Source: Platerodrilus igneus (taxonomy: Eukaryota; Arthropoda; Insecta; Coleoptera; Lycidae). Taken from it: 64,000 nucleotides of DNA. This document shows, piece after piece, positions 54,081 to 64,000 of this stretch (positions are counted from its first letter, which is position 1; each line of letters begins with the position of its first letter). The position numbers and the translations under genes are program-made. The stretch covers positions 682,001 through 746,000 of the forward strand of contig JARFIW010001109.1 of the NCBI GenBank assembly GCA_036346225.1, in the 5' to 3' direction. The notes beneath the pieces are model-generated. The model made no database searches. It saw only the letters and a program-made list of their open reading frames with translations, and had not been told where the DNA came from.

Positions 54081-55569
54081 CTTTGGTAAAGAAATTTGCA
54101 TGCTTAAATCATAAAATTTATTATGTACAGGTTAAGAGCTTATTTTGGGTGTAGCAATTGGTACCTCAACTAAAAGTCAATTTCTTATGATATAATATTG
54201 TTTATTAATTAAAAAATGTCAAAAGCTGGCTGCTTCTTTCTCTGTATTAATTAAAAAAAGATTTTACCGATTGCATCATGCACAGCTATACTAATTTAAA
54301 TTGTATGCAACGCATTCTTTGTGTTGTTATTGTAACTATTATCTAAACTAAATTCTATTATCGAACGAGAAAAACATCTTTCAATTTTGTATCTAAATAA
54401 TGGTCTTTGTTGTAAGGCTTCTATGGGTTTTGATACCCTGGAATATATTGCTTGAGACTTCTAGTGATTTACTTGTGTATTTATTGTGTAATATCTTTAA
54501 ATAACAAGGAACGTCATTTTCCCCATAATTAGACACGTTCTACGTTCTTTCAAGGTAATAATTAGTGTTAGGGTTTTAATAAAATTAATGACTTGAAATT
54601 TTATCTCTGATTCACGTTTGTCAAATAAAATTAAGTTTTAATATTAACGTATACCTGCGTTTATGAGATTAGGTAATAGTAAATTTTGAACAGTACAAAA
54701 AAAAGGGAGAGTTAGTCTTGTCAATTTTGTCTGGAAGGAGGAAGCAAGGACAAGCCCTTTATTTTATTATTAATATAATTACAAAGATTTTTACAAATTA
54801 CTCCTTATTATATTCAGAATAATGGAAGTTGCAGTGATAATAAGTAAAGACACTGTAACTACTGCATGATCTGTACGAAATACCAACAACGTAATAGTTG
54901 GAGAAGACTTCTGGATAGGGAAAGAAAAGTCTCAACAATGTCCTTAGTTAGCCCTTACTAGTAGTTATAGACACGGTAATCGATTTAAGAAATGCACTCT
55001 GCACTAGCTTTCATGCTCGATTTTTCCTATTTTCTTCTCATTTTTGCCAACTACTAGCAGCTAGAGTAGTCACACTACGTTGTATTTCTTAAATGCACAA
55101 TTCTCCAAGTCAACACTCCTACAAGTGGAATAAGAACAACGTCATATTTAATACTTGTTTTGTTCAGTGCACTAGTATACACATGGGTGGTTAAGCTTAG
55201 AAAGGAGTCATGGTTCAAACTGTTTTTTATCCTTTTCAAGATTTAGTCGAAAGCGATTTAAATGTTTTTAATCTCATAGGATGCAGGAGCACTGTTAACA
55301 AACAGTTACAAAACGATTGTCTCTAGAATGGTTATTTTGAGGATCTCAGTTAATCTACTTACAAGTTTATCACCACTACTGGCAAACATGAACCAAATTC
55401 AATGAATATTATTTAGAAACAGAATCAAATGGTTCTAAGTTAAAGTCTCAAAACGTCTTGGGCAATGTTTTTGTCTTCTTAAAGTGGGGCAAGAATGCGT
55501 TCTCACTTTATTCTATGTAATATTGTATAAAATCAACTATAAAGACCTGAATGCAATTTTGTTACTCAC

Positions 55570-55851
55570 CTTATAAAACCAATTATTATAGCAAAGATGC
55601 TCAGTACCATTAAAACACAATGTGACACATCAGCTAAATAAATTGCCAGCATATGTAAATGTTTATGATGAATTAAAACAAAAAATAGTATCAAACAAAT
55701 TAATGCTGCCACTAACATTAACAATCCAAAAAATAGACCTTTTGATGCACCCACACAATCAACTCGTCCATGTTGAGCATGTGCTATTGCTACTGCTCGA
55801 CGAGAGAGCATAACCTCTAATCGATGTTCTAGATCTTCTTCTGTCATATAT
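55570..55851 (-). CDS. Otop: Otopetrin exon 3
   Basis: 282 nt between a TTTTGTTTAG acceptor and GTGAGT donor. Encodes YMTEEDLEHRLEVMLSRRAV, HAQHGRVDCVGASKG, the helix LFFGLLMLVAALICLILFFV, a short loop, and LAIYLADVSHCVLMVLSIFA ending GFIR (Arg codon split to exon 4). The order loop-helix-loop-helix and the wording match the otopetrin-like (OtopLa/Lb) genes of flies. The intron to exon 2 is 48 nt. Confidence 0.96.
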
Positions 55852-55899
55852 CTAAACAAAAAATTAAACGCTAACAATTAGTTATAAAAAATTAATTAC

Positions 55900-56149
55900 C
55901 TAGGATTACGTCCGATGTGCTTCCACATGACGTAAATTACAGCTGCACCAATTAACGAATATTCGATAATGAAGGGAAATAAGTAAGGAGCTGAATCTTG
56001 TACAATATTGCCCATAATTTTTACCCTTCCACAATCCAAGCTAGCACTGTCATTGCTTAAACTTATGTTGGAATAAAGGCCTACCAAAGCTTGAGGATCG
56101 GCATGCAAAAATGTTGAACCATTTACTATAGTTGTGGTTTTATTAGCCA
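55900..56149 (-). CDS. Otop: Otopetrin exon 2
   Basis: 250 nt (2 nt + 82 codons + 2 nt) after a CATTTTAG acceptor, donor GTAATT. Encodes an extracellular part with several N-glycosylation sequons (VANKTTTIVNGSTF, YSNISLSNDS), a conserved GNIVQDSAPYLFPFIIEYSL that opens the C-terminal half of the channel, and the helix IGAAVIYVMW ending HIGRNPR. Confidence 0.95.
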
Positions 56150-56220
56150 CTAAAATGAAAACGGGTTACAAAAACCTAAATAAATTCAAACTCAAACTAA
56201 TTTTGTTAGTAAGTGCATAC

Positions 56221-56409
56221 CATTATCAATGCTTTCAAAATGGTTAGGTCCCATAAATTCAAAAAAGTTTTTGATTGAAGATGGTGTTGCTAAAGTAGTT
56301 GCAGCCCTAGTTGTAGTAATGCTAGGAGTTGTTGCAGGTGTCGTTAACAAAAGAGAAGTAGTAGTTTTAATTAATTTCCAAGGATTAGCTTTAGTAGTAG
56401 CAAACACTC
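56221..56409 (-). CDS. Otop: Otopetrin exon 1 in window (Thr-rich extracellular loop)
   Basis: 189 nt; donor GTATGC is certain (phase matches exon 2), acceptor inferred at CCTATAAAG. Encodes GVFATTKANPWKLIKTTTSL, a threonine/proline/alanine-rich low-complexity stretch (TTPATTPSITTTRAATTLAT) and FFEFMGPNHFESIDN. This is the variable loop between the two channel halves, likely O-glycosylated. The N-terminal six helices must lie in exons to the right, which I did not find up to 64000. Confidence 0.85.
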
Positions 56410-57089
56410 CTTTATAGGTTAAACAAATATTAGTAATTAATGTTAGGTGTAATTGAGAAGAAAAAGCGAATAAGAAACCTGAACAAAATAAAAATCTCAG
56501 AAAAAATATAAATGTGTTAGCTATAATCATATAATTAAGGTATTGCAGTAAGCAGATAATTGTCAAAGTACTTGCAAAACAGACGATTTTGACTGGAAAA
56601 ATTATATAAATTATAACCGTAAAGTGAAATGTAACACAAATTAGAAAAATGAATGATAATTTTGTTGAATTAGCAATGTAAAATAATTTTAAATAGTATG
56701 ACCAGAATAAGTTGTTGACCACGAGAGTTTTGACCAAAATAAATCTTATGAATTTTGCAGTTTCAAGCGTCATTTAGCGTTGAATTGCTATTCCGTGTCA
56801 ACGTTGTGTGTATTGTAATTTAAACAAAGTGTTTAGGATACACGAAATTATTATTGTGCTAGTTGATAAGCCTGTCTCAACCAGCCGGTTTATGAAATAA
56901 TTTATCATATAGACATTAGTAAATGAACATTTATAGAATCTATAAAATTTCTCTGTAAACAATGTTGGTTGAAAATACTCTTGTAGAATCTTTTAAGTCT
57001 CTCCAGCTTATTCTCGTGTTCTGACATCTTTACTTTTATGTGGTTATGGGATCTTTCTGGAACACCCAATGACGAAAAAAAAGTACTTA
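56410..57089. other. Otopetrin intron or upstream region, no coding recognised
   Basis: An open minus-strand frame continues from exon 1 to 56773 but is hydrophobic low-complexity intron read-through. Confidence 0.5.
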
Positions 57090-57808
57090 AACCTGATGAT
57101 TATTATAAGCAACTACAGGTGTTGGTTTTGCAATATTCTCAAATAATGTTAATCGTATGAAAGGATTTATTGGAAAACTATTAATTTGGCAAATGTCTGT
57201 GTTGAGGGATCTTGGTAGCCACATGCTACTTAATCCCCTTCATATACCACTGAATATAGAGAAATAGGGTGTATATTTACAAAACAATAGAAGAGGAACC
57301 GAGCTGTATCTAACAAGAAAGAGCATCCGGCTATGTTCAAAAACAACAAACATAGAACAACGAAAAAATTGTTGAAAGCATATGTGTGGAACATAGCACT
57401 GCATGTCTACGAAAAAAGGATAGTAGGAGACAGGAAAAGGAAAAAGTCTTTTGGAATGGTGTGCTTCAGATGTATGATGATGATAGCATGGATAGACAAA
57501 GTTAATAACAAAGAGGTTATAGAAATAGTAGGGGAATAAAAATATCTCTGGAGAACAAAAAAAATGTGAAAAATAGAATAGCAGGGCACGGTATAAGACA
57601 TTTTTGGGGAATGGTGGGGGCTACATTACAAGCAGATATAGGAAAAAGAGAGGAAGATGTAGACCTAGATAAGACTATTGCACGTAGGTATAGTGAAAGA
57701 TGCAAACTGTGGGAATTTCAGGGAAATGCGTAGGTTAGCTCAGAATAGCAAACAATAGAGGTACACGTCCAATTAGTTCCAGGACTGATGACTTAATGTG
57801 ATGATGGA
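57090..57808 (+). mobile_element. Chimeric LINE-tail repeat, copy 3
   Basis: Plus strand: the ~215-bp lead (57095-57310; GGTGTTGGTTTTGCAATATT ... AGGAACCGAGCTGTATC) shared with the copies at 39 kb, then LINE 3' coding remnants (KLLKAYVWNIALHVYEKR, FRCMMMIAWIDKVNNKEVI, a MRRLAQNSKQ end) and an ATGTGATGATGG tail. Same order and opposite orientation to the 39-kb copies. Confidence 0.7.
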
Positions 57809-60800
57809 AACTTCCTTCAAAAATGGTACATACGTATGCCTTTGATTAATAGATATCCCCCCCAATACTTAAAAGTGTGCCCCTGAAATTTGTTTATTGT
57901 TTTACAAAATTCCAATCCAACAGAGAATTATTGTTTCCCTAGCACAAACAGTAGATTTGATTGAACAGGAGTCAACTCTATTCATATAATAAATGCAAGA
58001 TTTCTGGCTGAGGTTGTAGGATGTTAATCCACTGCTTTCTTGAAGTAAAATGAAATTGATGAATGTAATAAAAGAATAATATATTTATAAATTTGTATGG
58101 TGCATATACTTGAGATGCATGCTTACCTAACAGAACATCACGTTTTTGGATATAGTGATATAATTGGAATGGCACGTAGGTCATTATATATTGTCAATTA
58201 GTAGAATACAAAAGACACACAATCTTCGGTTTACACATACTATAACGGTAGATGGTATCATAGAAGGTTCGACTGTAATTAAATTAAATTTGATCAAAGA
58301 TGGGCTAAAATTTACAAGTTCAAACACGGAACTTGGGTGATTGTTAAAGAAAATACAACTCGCCTCTATATTCGAAAAGGCCACAACAAAGTAGTAAATT
58401 AATCCGTATTGATTAACAACCTTTGGAATCTTCCGGACTAACTTGGAACTCTAACTTCCGTGGTTGTTTCAAAAGACTATCAGGGGGGGTCTAAATTAAC
58501 GGATAATGACACGGCACCACTACTTTGTTAATTTTCATTTCTAACGGGAGAACACTAATAGGAAAAAGTAGACACCATTTAGTGTATAAACGTTTCTTAA
58601 CTCAAAAGTTCGGTTGTTACACACCTAATCTCATACCTGCAAAAAAGATAAATATTTAAATCAAAGGGATCACTATTTGCATCCCTGGATATCTTATCAA
58701 ATTTATAAAGAATATACCACTATCCACAGCCATGCTAGTACTGGATTTTATATACCTCTTGTGTCTGTGGATATGATTGAAATTTGTAATGACATTTGGT
58801 ATACTGGATTCAACGTCTTACTTTTTTTTGGGTAGGCTTTTACGATTGATAATTCTTCGTTCGTAACTACTCCATGTTGTTTAGAGTAACAAAAAATAAG
58901 ACTGTTTGCCAAAATTTATACACCTATTTTGACGGAAAGTTATTCAGTACAATTTTAATTGACATTTAAATTTCTAAATTGTCACTAATTAATTTTAGGC
59001 ATTTATAACATTTTAGTAACAAGTCTCGGTATTATTGTAGAGATCAGATCTGGTGTCTTCAATTTACACTAATAATCAAATGTTATTTATCTTATAATAA
59101 TTACGGTATGTCAAGCTACGTGTTCAACAAAAATGATCGAATTAAATATTTAGTTGATTTCTATTAAGGATTAATGTAGAAACTAAATTTAATACATTGA
59201 GTTTTTAAATAACTATGCTTATTTATGGTGACATTTTCATATTCAAAACAAAAATTCTAAAATAAAATCATCTGGCTTGGACAACAAAAGAGAATTCTTA
59301 TTACAACACTCACAAGCTGTTTTCTTTGTGTGGTATGTGACAAACCTTGAAAGGCGTACGACCCAATAACAACAGTATCCCATTAGGGGGCCTCCTAGCA
59401 TAAATTCTGTATCTCAGCGAAACGGGTAGAACGCATGTTCTGACGAGTGCTAACCAAAACCAAAGGATTCCACTTCAAGTGATGTGCGGTACGGAACCTT
59501 TTCTTTGTTTTATCCAAATCACTGCTCCTACACGCCTTCACATAATTGCTGTCATATTTATTTTTTACGAAAAACCATTTTTATTATTGAAACGTAATTT
59601 AAAAATACCTTCTAGTTGGGAATTATTTTACATCATTATCTGTAACGTTTATAGGTCTTATAACCGACGATATATTGCTGAATGATTAGCTTAACATATT
59701 ATAAAATAATTTCATAACTTAGAATAACTTCATAGCTTCATAACTTCACTACTGCGGTGCAATAAAATGGAGAAATTAGACAGGGTTTTCAAATAAGGAA
59801 AATATACGAACCATTGATTAATAATGCCCCAATTTCCTTCGTACAAACATTTAAGTAAAACATCAACTCATAGCGATTCTTCAGTCTACTGTCTTAGAAC
59901 TAGAGAAAGACATCCTCATTCCTTAACAGATAAATAGCGACTAACTAGTTTGGACGCCACAGATGAGTGTAGCATATCGAAGCAAACAACACCAGATGCA
60001 GCCTTGAATCGAAAACTGTACAATTTTCGTAATGACCTTATTTGAACTCGGACAAATTTAATTGTACGTTGACGGTTTTAGAAAAATGAAACTTAATTCA
60101 AGGGGAACATGAATACATGGGGTGTTTTGTAAGTGTATTGTATTAATTATTTTACCAAAATGAAAATTAGTTGAACTAAAAAATAATATTATATCAAAAA
60201 TATCTAGTTGAAGAGGGTTTGGAAAATAAACATGCTTCAATACTTGAATATAATACAAATACTTCTGAACATTTTCAAAACATCATTCTGATATGTATAT
60301 GAACATGATAAGAACATTAAAATGTGTGTGTGCTAAAGGTATACAGTGTGACATTAGTTTTGTCATTAAATTGAAGAAGTGATAGAGATTGATTGGCTAA
60401 ACAAAAACTTATAAGACATTTTACTCTTGGACCCATTTTTAAATGCCCGACCAAAGTCAACTTAAGTAAAAGTTTTAGGACTGCTTTTTTGTTACATGTT
60501 TTTAAGAAATAACTCACCTATGCTAGTGTTATACTGAATCACAACACGCACATGAAATGATTTTACAATAAGTGTTCAAAATGATCACCGTATCTGAAAG
60601 TTCGTGGTTGGTATAATTCTCGGGTTTCGTATTTTCACACCACAATTCACTAAGTTACTATGCGACAAAATATCTCCAATTACCTACATCCAATTACAAT
60701 TAAGTCCCAAAACTACGTGTAAGTGTATTACCTAAGCAGGTAGTGGAACACAAATAACCAAATCAAAAAGGCGAAACATGCTTACAAATCATCTAAACCC

Positions 60801-61262
60801 TGGTTACAAATTAACTCAATGAAAAGTACAATTAGCTAAAGGTTATCGCATGCTGCATAAAAGCTGAATTCCAACGGGGTCAGAAACCCAATACAGTTAA
60901 CCACATCAGCATTTTGCAATATTATTTTTTGTTGTGTTTATCATCTTAACATCCAAATGGTAGACAAAATTTTAAACTTAATATTAGCTAATGTGCATTG
61001 AGTTATTTCATTTGGCAGTTAAAATGCACCCCATTACAATTTATGTTTACAGAATGTCATAACTTGGTTAGTCGACTTAAAGGATGATGTTATTGTGTGT
61101 TTGATTCGTGACCTAGCTAACATTGCAGTGGTTTTAAAACGCTATTGATACTTTTTTGTGTGTCCGTTTGTAGCTTAACCATTTACTTTAGACCATAAGT
61201 TGATGAACAATTTTTGTTGGTCTTATTGATCTCTACACCCCCTTTAAATTAATGACATAAAA
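57809..61262. other. Non-coding, nothing recognised
   Basis: AT-rich; short open frames only, none with motifs, codon bias or splice context. Confidence 0.5.
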
Positions 61263-61732
61263 CTAATGCCACCCTGTACATATTTGATACAAGTGTGCAA
61301 ACTGTTGCAACTGCTCTCTTGATGATTCCCTTAGGAGTTTCCAGGAAACGAATTTCACAACTCCGTCTGAACTATGATGAAGTTGGTTTACTCGCCAGAG
61401 CAACCAATGAAGAAGTGGGAGATTTTTAACTTTGATTAAAACCAATTTAATATTGTGCTGATTTTTCTTCCATGTACAATGACCTGGCAGTTCAGAAATA
61501 TACAGCAAATGACATATTACCAAAATATCTATTCATTGTCAACAAGTTTCAGATATTTTAAACCTAGCGCATTTCCAGTTAAGAAAATGATTTCTAATGA
61601 TTGAAACTCCCTAGCAAATTTTTGCAATCTTTCTGAATCCAATATTTTAAAATTAAGTTCTATTGAATGTTCTAAAACACTTGGTGTATGTTTGTTAAGC
61701 CATTTAGATACTTTAATTAGCAATATCTCCAC
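61263..61732 (-). pseudogene. BEL/Pao pol C-terminal fragment (minus strand)
   Basis: Frames contain KILDSERLQKFAREFQSLEI and then CTWKKNQHNIKLVLIKVKNL, LLHWLLWRVNQLHHSSDGVV: the region before integrase and the extreme C-terminus (normally LP-L-W-LGRV--vhpGsDGVVRV) of BEL/Pao Pol, with the integrase core deleted between. The C-terminal part also occurs in the opposite orientation at 63340-63445. Confidence 0.6.
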
Positions 61733-61789
61733 ACTACAAAGTTCTAATGCTATCAGGAGAAGATCAATACTGTACTAATCTCTCAAATT

Positions 61790-63480
61790 TTTTTCCTTTG
61801 AAACTTGTTAACACATGTGTTACAATTGGTAAGATATAAATTGTGGTTGGAAAAGATCCCCTTGGGACAAAGTTTCCATGGATAATCATACTACCTGGAT
61901 TAAGCTTAGATATGAATTATCTCAACTCAACGATATTAGGGTTCTTTGCCATGTGCCGAGCAAGGATCCGGTTATTAGCGAGCTACATAGCCTTTCAAAT
62001 GCAAGCCAACTTGCATACTGTGTATGCATAGTCATCAGAGGCGTTAATCACCAATGTAATATTTCAATACATCTTTAAACCACATCAAGAATTGTTTCAA
62101 TTAAGTCAGTTACAATTCCAAGATTAGAGTTGTTTGATGCCTTGATTTTAGCTAAATTTGCATACAAAGTAGTTAATTTTCTTGATTATACATTCAACGA
62201 TGTCTATTACTGGACGAATTCTACAATTGCACTCCTGGGAATTAAAATCTGGCCCATCTATTAAGCAACAGAGTTGCAAAAATACAAGCAAAAGTTAATC
62301 ATCTACGAAAGATAATCCCGCAGATTTATTTTCCCACCGTGTCAATCTTATTACACTAAAGTCAAATCATTTATGGTGACACGGTTCAGAATGGTAATCT
62401 TATTCAAATACCAACTGGCTACATTCCACTCCCGAAACCAATTATGAAATACCCAAAATTAAAATTAACTACTAAAACGCTTTTTACCAATAAAAGTGAA
62501 ACAATGCTATTTCACAGTTTTTCAAATTTCAATCGCCTGATTTGATGCATTGCTTGCTGCATTAATTTTATACACAATTGTTTTAATACAAAGGATCTTT
62601 ATAATTTTGATCAACAACCTTAATCAAAAATCTTTGTAAGGGTCAAATCTCCTCAGGATCTGACCTCAAACCTGTTAGAAGATTACTGCAGTCCTGTTTA
62701 CATTAAAGAAATGGACATGGCTGTAAAATAACCAAAGCATATCATTATTTGTTTAGCATCAAAAGCAGCTCATATAGAATTAGTGACACTGAAGTTCACA
62801 AACATTCACTGCTGCATTAAAAAGGTTTATTTCAAATTGTGGTAAGCCTAATAAATTAGTTTCTGACAATGGCTCTAATTTCATAGGCGCCGATAATAAA
62901 ATAAAGTGTTTAATAAAGAATTTGCAATTGCCTGGAATACATTCTAAAATTTTTGTTCAATGCAAATTATTCAGTGGAATTTTATACCTTCTTCGCTCAT
63001 TTTGGAATCCTGTTGGAGGCAGGAGTTAAAAGTATAAAAACACATATAAAGTGAGTAATTGGAAATGGAAATTTAACCTATGAGGAATTATCAAGTATTA
63101 ATTCAAATAGAGGCAATGTTAAACTCACGTCTTTTGACACCATTATATTCAAACCCGGTTGACTTCGAATTCATCGCCCTTTCTTATTTTCATATTGGCC
63201 GGTTCCTACTTTCCATACCAGACCCAGATTTCAACTTTAAGAATGAACATCATATAAGTCATTTCAAAAGACTAGAGCAATTACGCCAACATTTTTGACA
63301 GAGATGGTCTTTAGAGTATATTTCGAACTGTAAGGTAATTGTAAATGGAAGAAAAATCAGCATAACATTAAATTGAACAAGCTGGTTTTAATCAAAGATA
63401 AAAAAATCTCCCACATCTTCATTGGTTGCTCTGGCGAGTAAAGCGTGCTAAAGAAGCAACGTCCCATATTGTGAGTGTCA
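61790..63480 (+). pseudogene. BEL/Pao pol fragment: RNase H to integrase C-terminus
   Basis: Plus-strand pieces in Pol order: WIKLRYELSQLNDIRVLCHV and SLSNASQLAYCVCIVIRGVN (61890-62050, the Pao RNase H start, normally GF-DAS--AYGAC-Y-R), VVNFLDYTFNDVYYWTNSTI-like text at 62175, integrase ASKAAHIELVTLKF and a SDNGSNFIGADNK-like block (62760-62900), then LIQIEAMLNSRLLTPLYSNP and FHIGRFLLSIPDPD (63085-63225), the conserved end of Pao integrase, and WKKNQHNIK (63345). Heavily frameshifted old copy; no LTR found. Confidence 0.75.
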
Positions 63481-64000
63481 ATGTAAGTTTTCATAATAAA
63501 TGCTTAAGAAATTTCAAGCTTAATGTTGCGGCGCTAAATGTAACAAGTATTTTATTTTTAAAAAAAGTTTTATACTTATAAGATGGAAAGGTTAAAAACT
63601 GTATACCAATGGCTAACTTGGAGAGGAATCGGAGATGCATTTAGTTAGTTAAATTAAAAACAATGTAACCTAAGTTGGACGCCACTGTATCTAACAGATA
63701 TTAATTAATTTGAAAAGGATAGATGCAGAAAACTCTTTCGCGTTTGACAATTCTGTATTCTTCTATTTAAATTCTTGGATAAACATAAAACACACGAGAG
63801 GCATTATTTGAATCAATCGGACATCTTCCTAAAAAAATATTTTTAACATATATACACAAGAAAAATTACTAGCTTGATAACATGTCTATTTTGTATCAAG
63901 AGATAATTAATTTAATGAAACAATATTCATTTCCAACAATTAATTTATATAACAGATTGCTATATTCCAATTTTGCTTTAAAATTTCCCTGGTTAACTCA
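63481..64000. other. Non-coding, nothing recognised
   Basis: AT-rich; no supported feature up to the window end. Confidence 0.5.

Larger units (their letters stand above)
50137..55569 (-). other. 5.4-kb otopetrin intron (exon 3 to exon 4)
   Basis: Bounded by GTGAGT donor (55569) and TTAATTGCAG acceptor. Contains a CpG-rich LTR-like block (50.7-51.9 kb) and a diverged duplication (52.25-54.08 kb), described separately; otherwise AT-rich with no coding sequence recognised. Confidence 0.8.

Noticed and set aside
56410..56773. Extension of otopetrin exon 1 into an open upstream frame
   Set aside because: Low-complexity, does not resemble otopetrin helices; an acceptor at 56410 fits better.
1..64000. 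CRISPR arrays, rRNA genes, bacterial operons
   Set aside because: Nothing of the kind is visible; the window is eukaryotic nuclear DNA with introns and transposons.

Overview
The window is AT-rich animal nuclear DNA, almost certainly from an insect. Host coding is sparse and split into short exons with GT-AG introns, and most recognisable sequence is transposon. Two host genes are clear. The last coding exons of a choline/ethanolamine phosphotransferase (CEPT1, fly bbc type) lie on the plus strand at 19.2-19.8 kb, with a possible alternative last exon at 20.7 kb. The last five coding exons of an otopetrin proton channel lie on the minus strand at 49.6-56.4 kb. The other ends of both genes appear to be outside the window or were not recognised. 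One orphan minus-strand exon (35.26-35.41 kb) is bounded by good splice sites but I cannot name it.

Layout. 0-7.4 kb: a young minus-strand LTR retrotransposon with two nearly identical terminal repeats of at least 1.93 kb, coding for Gag and an aspartic protease but no reverse transcriptase or integrase. 9-18.2 kb: decayed Tc1/mariner-like transposases and a non-LTR (LINE) copy, the latter split by a 581-bp solo-LTR-like insertion with a 5-bp target duplication. 19.2-20.8 kb: CEPT1 exons. 20.9-27.4 kb: a nested pile containing a complete 1,785-bp DD41D transposon with an open 360-residue transposase, then a larger mariner-like element with ~440-bp inverted repeats that is itself broken by an LTR-type fragment, all lying inside foldback arms. 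27.4-33.7 kb: a short repeat carrying a textbook hammerhead ribozyme, a Penelope-like element (RT plus GIY-YIG endonuclease) with inverted arms, a piggyBac element inserted into its TTAA, and a deleted mariner-like element. 36.6-37.2 kb: a second, mutated hammerhead copy. 37.3-43.2 kb: transposase and LINE debris and a Gypsy-type gag fragment. 43.2-49.6 kb: no gene seen. 49.6-56.4 kb: otopetrin, whose 5.4-kb intron holds an LTR-like CpG-rich block and a diverged duplication. 57-64 kb: a LINE fragment and two Pao/BEL pol fragments in opposite orientations.

The observation most worth following is the pair of type I hammerhead ribozymes: one with every core base and a ~22-bp stem I (27538-27621), the other with the same stems but with core guanines G5 and G12 both changed to A (36768-36854). 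The intact one sits in a ~207-bp partial tandem repeat next to a Penelope-like element, the arrangement expected of a retrozyme-like or Penelope-dependent small mobile RNA.

The two LTR copies differ, by eye, at about 14 positions in 1.93 kb, and about 10 of these are one-base length changes in short homopolymers. Some frameshifts noted below may therefore be residual assembly errors rather than biology. All family calls rest on reading motifs by eye; no search was run.
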